From contig MGEP01000061.1 in NCBI GenBank assembly GCA_001791425.1, positions 1-12,771 of the forward strand: a DNA stretch of 12,771 bases, in the 5' to 3' direction. Shown one piece after another: positions 1 through 4,905 of the stretch (its first letter is position 1; each line of letters begins with the position of its first letter). Source of the DNA: Candidatus Uhrbacteria bacterium RIFCSPLOWO2_02_FULL_48_12. Lineage in GTDB: Bacteria > Patescibacteriota > Patescibacteriia > GWA2-46-9. Under the pieces are notes generated by a model that was not told the origin of the DNA, searched no databases, and worked only from the letters and a program-made list of their open reading frames with translations. The translations under genes were made by a program, and so were the position numbers.

Positions 1-278
1 TAATACGACACCCCGATCAATCGTTCCATGAAAAAGGTGTTGATGTACGCTTGGCGGTTGAGATGATTCGTTTTGCCCGCGAGGACATCTATGATATAGC
101 ATATCTTTTGAGTTCTGATACAGATCTTGTTGCGGCCGTGGAGGAGGTTCAGTTTTTCGGGAAAGTTGTCCAGTACGTTGGGATTGCTAAGGGCCAGTCG
201 TTTGGTTTGACTAAGGCCGCTGACGATGTTCGTCTTCTTCGGCCCGAAGATATTGATCCATTTTTACCACCACAATGA
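1..278 (+). CDS. NYN/PIN-like domain protein, C-terminal part (5' end outside window)
   Basis: The reading frame is open from base 3 with no in-window start, so this is the 3' end of a longer gene. The visible 91 residues include a KGVDVRLAVEMI segment and an YDIAYLLSSDTDLVAAVEE segment. The second has the Asp-containing SSDTDL signature of NYN (LabA/YacP-like PIN-fold) domains, whose acidic residues bind metal in the putative RNase site. A glycine-containing strand (FFGKVVQYVGI) and a short tail (LRPEDIDPF) follow, as is usual in this family. The stop lies 10 bases before the transketolase start, and the ribosome site of that gene overlaps this stop, so the two are probably co-transcribed and translationally coupled. 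Family members are likely RNA or DNA endonucleases, but no substrate can be read here. Family call is fairly sure, activity inferred. Confidence 0.8.
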   Translation, partial: IRHPDQSFHEKGVDVRLAVEMIRFAREDIYDIAYLLSSDTDLVAAVEEVQFFGKVVQYVGIAKGQSFGLTKAADDVRLLRPEDIDPFLPPQ

Positions 279-282
279 GGAG
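276..282 (+). promoter_or_regulatory. Shine-Dalgarno site fixing the transketolase start
   Basis: TGAGGAG lies six bases before ATG 289 and overlaps the TGA stop of the preceding NYN gene. It is one of the few clear plus-strand ribosome sites in the window. It selects ATG 289 over the longer in-frame extension reaching back to about 226, which would overlap the previous gene. Confidence 0.75.
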
Positions 283-288
283 TCTATT

Positions 289-1290
289 ATGGTGAATCAA
301 AGGGTACAGCTTATTGTGAACGTATTTGACTTCAAAGTTTTAGAGCAGGTGCCTACCCGCAAGGGCTACGGTGAGGGGCTTCTTGAAGCTGGCGAGAAAA
401 ATCCGCAAGTAATGGCTCTCTGTGCCGATCTTACCGAATCCACGCAAACACACCTTTTTGTCAAAAAATTTCCCGAGCGGTTTATTGAAATGGGCGTGGC
501 CGAGCAAAACATGGCGGCCGTAGCTTCAGGGTTGGCTAATTACGGCAAAATTCCGTTTATGGCGAGCTACGCTATTTTTAGTCCGGGCCGTAACTGGGAG
601 CAAATTAGAACAACAATTTGCTATAATAACGTGCCCGTGAAAATCGTCGGCTCTCATGCTGGCGTTTCCGTTGGGGCTGACGGCGCTACGCACCAAGCGC
701 TGGAGGATATTGCTCTTATGCGGGCTCTCCCCAATATGACCATTATTCATCCCTGTGACGCTATGGAAGCCAAAAAGGCCACCCTGGCCGCCGTCCAAAC
801 AAAAGGCCCGGTTTATCTAAGATTATGTCGTCCCCCAACACCAGTTTTTACTACCGCCAAAACACCATTTAAGGTTGGCCGGGCCGAAGTGTTTTTTGAG
901 TCTCGCGGGAAACCGGATGTCGCCATCATTACCTGCGGCCCGCTTGTTTACAGCGCTCTTTTAGCGGCCGCTAAACTAGAAAAGGCAAAAATCAAAACCC
1001 GCGTTATTAATAACCACACCATCAAACCAATGGACGAAAAAACTATCATCAAGGCGGCCAAAGACGCGGGAGCGGTAGTGACAGTTGAGGATCATCAGGT
1101 GCGGGGCGGCATGGGTTCAGCCGTGACAGAAGTATTGGCCAAACACTGCCCTGTTCCTGTAGAATATATAGGTATGCAAAATCAATTTGGCGAGTCCGGA
1201 GGCCCGAACGAACTCATTAAGAAATTCGGGCTGGATGCGGAAGGGATTATTAGAGCAGCGAAGAGAGCAATCAAACGTAAGCACCCCTAA
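289..1290 (+). CDS. Transketolase, C-terminal (Pyr + TKC) subunit
   Basis: This 333-residue protein corresponds to the C-terminal half of transketolase. The pyrimidine-binding domain (about 20-185) carries the catalytic glutamate in GVAEQNM (E72), the FxxYAIF stretch and the HAGVSVGADGATHQALED motif (about 123-140). The C-terminal domain (about 195-330) has the CGPLVYSALLAA and VVTVEDHQVRGGMGSAV motifs. The N-terminal thiamine-diphosphate/Mg domain with GDG is absent from this protein, so a separate N-terminal subunit must be encoded elsewhere. Such split transketolases are known in archaea and many reduced bacteria. The complex moves two-carbon ketol units between sugar phosphates in the non-oxidative pentose phosphate pathway. 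A DXS-like or other TPP-enzyme subunit is possible but less likely, since the H-A-G-V-S-V-G-A-D-G-A-T-H run is typical of transketolase halves. Confidence 0.9.
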   Translation: MVNQRVQLIVNVFDFKVLEQVPTRKGYGEGLLEAGEKNPQVMALCADLTESTQTHLFVKKFPERFIEMGVAEQNMAAVASGLANYGKIPFMASYAIFSPGRNWEQIRTTICYNNVPVKIVGSHAGVSVGADGATHQALEDIALMRALPNMTIIHPCDAMEAKKATLAAVQTKGPVYLRLCRPPTPVFTTAKTPFKVGRAEVFFESRGKPDVAIITCGPLVYSALLAAAKLEKAKIKTRVINNHTIKPMDEKTIIKAAKDAGAVVTVEDHQVRGGMGSAVTEVLAKHCPVPVEYIGMQNQFGESGGPNELIKKFGLDAEGIIRAAKRAIKRKHP

Positions 1291-1313
1291 CCTTAAACGC
1301 AAAATGCATAATG

Positions 1314-1364
1314 CAAAACTTCAACGTAAAACTCAAAAGTTATCGGTTTTGCGTTGTAGTTTTG
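1314..1364. repeat. Long intergenic hairpin between transketolase and kinase genes
   Basis: Bases 1314-1332 can pair with 1346-1364 across a 13-base loop: 17 Watson-Crick pairs, one G-U and one T-T mismatch. The stem is A/T-rich with short GC islands. It is not followed by a clean T-run, though the downstream strand is T-rich, so it may act as a weak terminator, an mRNA-end stabiliser or just a repeat element. It lies 23 bases after the transketolase stop. Confidence 0.7.
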
Positions 1365-1399
1365 AGTTTTGAGTTTTAAGTTTTGATTTTTGAGTTTTT
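1359..1399 (+). repeat. Tandem heptamer (GTTTTGA)n abutting a start codon
   Basis: Six consecutive 7-base units run GTTTTGA, GTTTTGA, GTTTTAA, GTTTTGA, TTTTTGA and GTTTTT, the last running directly into ATG 1400. The first unit also forms part of the 3' arm of the hairpin at 1314-1364. No Shine-Dalgarno site separates the repeat from the start codon. Confidence 0.85.
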
Positions 1400-2371
1400 A
1401 TGTACGATCTCATTTCCATCGGTGACTCCGGCATTGACAATCTGGTTGCTATCCATGATGCCAGTCTGCATTGCTTCGTGCGAAAAGACGAATGTCAGAT
1501 TTGTTTTAATTACGCTGATAAAATTTTGGCCGATGATTTCCAAACCAAAACCGCCTACAACGCCATGAATAATGCCGTGGGCTCGGCGCGCCTCAAACTC
1601 AAAACCGCTTTTTACACGGTGCTGGGCGGCGATCATAATGGTCGGCGCATTTTTGATACCATAAAACAAGAGGGCGTGGACACCAAATACGTCAAAACAG
1701 AAAAGAATTTGAGGAGCAATGCCTCGGCGGTCATTAACTTTAAGGGCGAGCGCACCATTCTTGTTTATCATGAGCGTTTTCATTATATCCTGCCGCGCTT
1801 TGCTCCGACCAAGTGGTTTTATTTGACTTCCATGGGGCATTATTTTTTGCCTTTTTACAATTCTTTTGCCCGCTATGTCAGCCGGAAGAAATCAAAAGTC
1901 GGCTTTAACCCAGGCACCTTTCAGCTCAAAGCCGGCGCCCAAAAACTCAAACCAGTGCTGAAGGTTGCCGCCGCTCTTTTTTTGAATAAAGAAGAAGCCC
2001 GCTTGATGACGCGCATTCACGACGAACGAGACATTAAAGAACTTTTGCGCGGCATGATAAAGTTGGGCCCCAAGATTGCCGTTATTACCGATGGCTCAAA
2101 GGGCTCTTTTGCCACTGACGGCAGTAAGTTTTATCATTCATCAGTCTTTCCCGTTAAGATGATTGAGCGCACCGGCGCGGGCGACAGTTTCGCCACCGCC
2201 TTCGTGGCCGCTCTTTGTTATGGACAAAATATTAAAGAGGCCTTGCGCTGGGGTTGTGTTAACTCGGCCGCGGTTATCCAAAAAATTGGCCAGCAGGATG
2301 GTCTGTTGACCTTGGGCACCCTTAGATCAATTCTGAAAAAACACTCTCGCTGGCAGCCGCACGCGATTTGA
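1400..2371 (+). CDS. PfkB/ribokinase-family sugar kinase
   Basis: The 323-residue protein has the ribokinase-like fold signatures in order: an N-terminal strand ending in SIGDSGID (about 6-13), GGDHNGRRIFDTIKQEGVDT (76-95, PfkB signature 1 region), NPGTFQL and LNKEEA (about 170-200), VITDGSKGSF (228-237), and signature 2, RTGAGDSFATAF (257-268). In signature 2 the aspartate D262 is the catalytic base and GAGD forms the anion hole. The protein uses ATP to phosphorylate a hydroxymethyl group of a sugar or nucleoside. The substrate cannot be fixed from sequence; ribose, fructose-phosphate and nucleosides are all family substrates. Position between transketolase and aldolase genes suggests a sugar or sugar phosphate of central metabolism. 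Length is normal. There is no ribosome site; the start is set by the first Met and the family N-terminus. Confidence 0.88.
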   Translation: MYDLISIGDSGIDNLVAIHDASLHCFVRKDECQICFNYADKILADDFQTKTAYNAMNNAVGSARLKLKTAFYTVLGGDHNGRRIFDTIKQEGVDTKYVKTEKNLRSNASAVINFKGERTILVYHERFHYILPRFAPTKWFYLTSMGHYFLPFYNSFARYVSRKKSKVGFNPGTFQLKAGAQKLKPVLKVAAALFLNKEEARLMTRIHDERDIKELLRGMIKLGPKIAVITDGSKGSFATDGSKFYHSSVFPVKMIERTGAGDSFATAFVAALCYGQNIKEALRWGCVNSAAVIQKIGQQDGLLTLGTLRSILKKHSRWQPHAI

Positions 2372-2408
2372 ATTAGGGCGTAGAGGATTTGGTGGTTCAG
2401 TCAATTTC

Positions 2409-3071
2409 ATGCCCCGTATTGAAGCCAAGCGAACTAAGCCGAAAGGCCTGGCCACGGCTCGCAAAATTCGTGTCAAGGCGGCGAGGCCTCGTTCAGCCAT
2501 TGCGTATTCCACGACATGGTCGTTGCTTGGGGGCAAGCGCGCGCGGATCCAAAGGCAAGGGCGAGACTTCGCGTCCTTTCTTAATCAGCCCGTTTCTTCA
2601 AGCGCCGGTCTTGTTGTCGCCGTTGCCGTGAGCGCGTTTTTTCTTTTTGTGATTATGTCTTTGGCCAAGGCGCCTATTCCCCTGACCACGGCCACTCTGC
2701 CGCCAATCTCTTCGCGCACGCGCCTTTATATTTCTAAGACTTATGGCTATCAACTTCGCTATCCAAATACTTGGGTCTATGAAGTGAGGCCAGTGGGAGA
2801 ATTTGAAGAAGTAATTTTAATCGGCGGAGGCGACAAAGTGGTGGTCGCGACCACCAATGAGGTTTCAACCAGTACCCTTATACCGGCCGCGCCCGAAACC
2901 TTGGTTCTTAACGGAATAAACGCATTTAGGTATCATGATTATGATTCATTGACTGGCCAACCTCAAGATAGAGTAGTGATTAAGCGTTCGGACGGACTTT
3001 ATCATGAAATTTTGGGTTATGGCCCACGATTTGAGCGCCTGATAAAGAGTTTTGCTTTATCAAACCAATAA
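2409..3071 (+). CDS. Membrane-anchored protein of unknown function, PsbP-like C-terminal region
   Basis: I do not recognise this 220-residue protein as a named family. Residues 1-60 are strongly basic (many Lys/Arg) and predicted cytoplasmic. One hydrophobic helix spans about 65-86, and the rest (about 100-220) would be outside. The outer part begins with YGYQLRYPNTWVYEV (112-126) and ends with FERLIKSFAL, a pattern resembling PsbP-like or DUF1795-type domains, which start with a short beta-rich strand ending in P-x-x-W and close with a helix plus SF. The protein at 9212-9871 has the same layout. The basic N-terminus is long and low in complexity, so translation could begin later, for example at Met83 near the helix end, although that would lose the anchor. 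The next gene starts five bases after this stop, suggesting co-transcription. Confidence 0.7.
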   Translation: MPRIEAKRTKPKGLATARKIRVKAARPRSAIAYSTTWSLLGGKRARIQRQGRDFASFLNQPVSSSAGLVVAVAVSAFFLFVIMSLAKAPIPLTTATLPPISSRTRLYISKTYGYQLRYPNTWVYEVRPVGEFEEVILIGGGDKVVVATTNEVSTSTLIPAAPETLVLNGINAFRYHDYDSLTGQPQDRVVIKRSDGLYHEILGYGPRFERLIKSFALSNQ

Positions 3072-3075
3072 CACT

Positions 3076-3954
3076 ATGACGAGTGCTAAGCCAAATTTAA
3101 AGGAAATTTTATCACAAGCGCTTGCCGGGCGCTGGGCCGTGCCCCACTTTAACATTTCAGACATGGCCATGCTCAAGGGGTTGATAGAGGCGGCGGCTGA
3201 AACACGGGCGCCTATTATGATTGGCACCTCTGAAGGAGAAAGCGATTTTTTGGGACGACGCGCGGCCATGGCCTTAGTCAAGGCCATTCGCAAGGAGCTT
3301 GGTTTATCAATTTTTATCAATGCCGACCATTGCCACAGCATGGCCACGGCCAAGGCCGCCATAGACGCTGGCTATGACTCGGTGCATATTGATCTCTCCA
3401 AACTGCCATTGGAAGAAAATATTGCCGCTACCAAAGAAGTGGTTGGCTATGCGCTAGCCAAGAGCCCAATGATTTCTGTGGAAGGGGAGGTTGGTTACTT
3501 GGTCACAGATTCGTCGCAAGTGTACAAGCAAGCCATAACCGTGCCAAAAGAAAGCTTGGCCAAGGTTGAAGAGGCCGTCCGTTTTGTTGAAGAAACAGCC
3601 GTTGATCGCTTGGCGCCTGCTGTTGGAACCCTGCACGGCATTGCCGCCAATGTTCCGAACATTGACATTGAACGCGTTCACGCCATAAGCAAAGCCCTAA
3701 GGAAGACTATCTTGGTTCTCCATGGCGGCTCTGGCGCTCTGGATGAACAAATCAAAAAAGCCATTGCCGCTGGCATTGCCAATGTTCATTTCAGCACAGA
3801 TATCCGTTTAGCATATACCGCGGCCTTGCGTCAATCTTTGGCCGAGCATCCAGACGAAACAACCCCTTACAAACTTTTGGCGCCAGTTGTTTTAGCCGTA
3901 AAAACCAAAGCCATGGAAAAAATCAAATTATTGGGCGCGGCTGGCCGAGTGTAA
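3076..3954 (+). CDS. Class II fructose-bisphosphate aldolase / ketose-bisphosphate aldolase family
   Basis: The 292-residue TIM-barrel protein carries the class II aldolase features: VPHFNISDM near the N-terminus (22-30), the catalytic aspartate and first zinc ligand in NADHCHS (D84, H85), VEGEVGY (135-141), GTLHG with zinc ligand H187, LHGGSG with H216 and the phosphate-binding glycines, and NVHFSTD (237-242, usually N-x-S-T-D). It would cleave fructose 1,6-bisphosphate to glyceraldehyde 3-phosphate and dihydroxyacetone phosphate, or run in reverse. A tagatose-bisphosphate specificity (GatY/KbaY-like) cannot be excluded. ATG 3076 is preferred over an in-frame TTG at 3052 because the latter lies inside the previous gene. 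The neighbouring transketolase and kinase genes support a role in sugar-phosphate metabolism. The TlpA-like gene follows after 12 bases. Confidence 0.92.
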   Translation: MTSAKPNLKEILSQALAGRWAVPHFNISDMAMLKGLIEAAAETRAPIMIGTSEGESDFLGRRAAMALVKAIRKELGLSIFINADHCHSMATAKAAIDAGYDSVHIDLSKLPLEENIAATKEVVGYALAKSPMISVEGEVGYLVTDSSQVYKQAITVPKESLAKVEEAVRFVEETAVDRLAPAVGTLHGIAANVPNIDIERVHAISKALRKTILVLHGGSGALDEQIKKAIAAGIANVHFSTDIRLAYTAALRQSLAEHPDETTPYKLLAPVVLAVKTKAMEKIKLLGAAGRV

Positions 3955-3966
3955 AGAATCAATGTA

Positions 3967-4551
3967 ATGCGCCGCGTCTTATCCTCTATTTTCCTTATTT
4001 TACTCTTGGGAGGTGGTATTTGGTATGCTTCAGGGCGTTTTGGCGGTAAGAGCAATAAAGGTATAATCAATGAAGCTCCGCCACCTCCGCCACCCCTCAC
4101 TTATGCCACCAAACCGGAAGTTGGTTTTTTGGCGCCTGATTTTTTGTTAAAAACGCTGGACGGGCGGGAAATTCGCCTCTCTGATTATCTGGGCAAATGG
4201 GTGGTCCTTAATTTTTGGAGCACTCAGTGCCCTTTTTGCCTGACCGAACTTAGAAATTACTCTCGTCTGGTTAATGAAAACCAAGGATGGCTCACGGTCA
4301 TCGCGATTAATAGGGGAGAACCATCAGCAGTGGTGGATAATTATCTTAACAATTACATTAAGCCCTCAGACATTGTCTTTGTTTTTGATCCAGAGGACGA
4401 GCTTTATGGCCGTTATCAGGGCAAAAATATGCCGGAATCTTTTTTTATTGACACGTCCGGCGTAATACGCGATCATAAGTTAGGAGAATTGTTGTTTGAA
4501 GACATGCGCCTCAAAGTAAAGATGCTTAGAGAGGCGCCGGCTGGCAAATAA
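3967..4551 (+). CDS. TlpA/ResA-like membrane-anchored thioredoxin-fold protein
   Basis: Of 194 residues, the first 21 or so are a basic start plus a hydrophobic helix (signal anchor), followed by a proline run (PPPPPP, about 38-43) acting as a linker. The thioredoxin fold covers about 52-190. It begins with the AhpC/TSA-type entry GFLAPDFLLKTLDGREIRLSD, has the redox motif W84-STQ-CPFC (C88, C91), a central VIAINRGEP strand and the cis-proline in MPESFF (P156). It probably faces outside the membrane and reduces or exchanges disulfides in exported proteins. A peroxiredoxin role is less likely because of the CxxC pair. There is no heme-binding or cytochrome c maturation neighbour. It sits 12 bases after the aldolase gene and is likely the last gene of that transcription unit. 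Confidence 0.9.
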   Translation: MRRVLSSIFLILLLGGGIWYASGRFGGKSNKGIINEAPPPPPPLTYATKPEVGFLAPDFLLKTLDGREIRLSDYLGKWVVLNFWSTQCPFCLTELRNYSRLVNENQGWLTVIAINRGEPSAVVDNYLNNYIKPSDIVFVFDPEDELYGRYQGKNMPESFFIDTSGVIRDHKLGELLFEDMRLKVKMLREAPAGK

Positions 4552-4588
4552 TCTTCACCACGACATATTTTGCGCAAAGCACAAGATT

Positions 4589-4597
4589 TTATCCACA
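4589..4597 (+). promoter_or_regulatory. Perfect DnaA box upstream of nrdJ promoter
   Basis: TTATCCACA matches the strong E. coli-type DnaA box at all nine positions and lies eight bases upstream of the nrdJ -35 hexamer. DnaA control of ribonucleotide reductase promoters is known in E. coli (nrdAB). Whether this host's DnaA uses the same box is inferred. It is the only perfect copy I found in the window. Confidence 0.5.
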
Positions 4598-4605
4598 CTG
4601 GCATC

Positions 4606-4633
4606 TTGACTTATCTATATCTTGTGGTATAAT
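4606..4633 (+). promoter_or_regulatory. Sigma70-type promoter for nrdJ
   Basis: TTGACT (4606-4611) and TATAAT (4628-4633) are separated by 16 bases. Transcription would begin near 4640 and leave a leader of about 265 nt before ATG 4906. The spacer is occupied by the first NrdR-type box. Confidence 0.82.
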
Positions 4634-4660
4634 GGTAGTATAAGCCACAAGATATAGAGT
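4612..4660. promoter_or_regulatory. Paired NrdR-type boxes over the nrdJ promoter
   Basis: CTATATCTTGTGG (4615-4627) and CCACAAGATATAG (4645-4657) form a perfect 13-bp inverted repeat. Each half fits the NrdR box consensus acaCwAtATaTwGtgt in its core when taken as 16-mers at 4612-4627 and 4645-4660. Box centres are 33 bp apart, about three helical turns, as is usual for NrdR pairs. The first box fills the -35/-10 spacer and the second covers the region just after the start site, so the ATP/dATP-sensing repressor NrdR would block RNA polymerase. The nrdR gene itself is not in the window. Confidence 0.82.
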
Positions 4661-4783
4661 TTAGTTGAATGCCGGACTGGGTTGGGAAAGCTAGCAAAAT
4701 GGCTTTGGGGGTCTTTTTTGAATTTATTTTCTAGATTTTAAGGTCGTAAGCGCGCTTTTGCCCAACGCACCAGCGGGGTTTCC

Positions 4784-4813
4784 CGCCTACGCCAATGCTT
4801 CGGCGGACAGGCG
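4784..4813. repeat. GC-rich hairpin, probably a dispersed intergenic repeat
   Basis: The stem is CGCCT (4784-4788) with AGGCG (4809-4813), and CGCC (4790-4793) with GGCG (4802-4805), around an 8-base loop. The sequence style (CCTACGCC...CTTCGGCGG) resembles repeats I remember from many CPR intergenic regions. That recollection is not verified here. Confidence 0.5.
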
Positions 4814-4839
4814 CTCCACCCAGAATCCCTGCGGAGGCC

Positions 4840-4856
4840 ATCCGCCTCGGGCGGAT
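4840..4856. repeat. Short perfect hairpin before nrdJ
   Basis: ATCCGCC and GGCGGAT form a perfect 7-bp stem with a TCG loop. No T-run follows, so it is not an intrinsic terminator. It is enclosed by the 4814-4819/4863-4868 pairing. Confidence 0.6.
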
Positions 4857-4905
4857 AAAGTCGTGGAGCTTCACTTATTGATCTATCAATTTTATTGCCT
4901 TACGT

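Larger units (their letters stand above)
4661..4905 (+). promoter_or_regulatory. Long structured 5' leader of nrdJ, possible cis-acting RNA
   Basis: This gene-free stretch holds several potential stems. GTTGGGAAAGC (4681-4691) can pair with GCTTTTGCCCAAC (4754-4766) with a two-base bulge. Competing with it, AAAGC (4687-4691) can pair with GCTTT (4702-4706), followed by a T6 run at 4714-4719, which looks like a weak attenuator. Further 3', 4784-4793 pairs with 4802-4813, 4814-4819 pairs with 4863-4868, and 4840-4846 pairs with 4850-4856. I see no cobalamin-riboswitch B12 box. There is no ribosome site before ATG 4906. Regulation by the RNA is inferred only. Confidence 0.4.

Noticed and set aside
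226..288. Longer transketolase start upstream of ATG 289
   Set aside because: The extension would overlap the NYN gene and is not family-like; TGAGGAG six bases before ATG 289 settles the start.
2327..2536. Minus-strand ORF of 69 codons overlapping the kinase end and next gene start
   Set aside because: It overlaps two plus-strand genes, has no ribosome site and no recognisable domain; the plus-strand frames explain the region better.
4661..4905. Cobalamin riboswitch upstream of nrdJ
   Set aside because: The GGGAAAGC stretch at 4684-4691 is slightly reminiscent, but no B12 box (AGCCAGGAGACC-like) or GCCACTG element is found, so only a structured leader of unknown type is reported.
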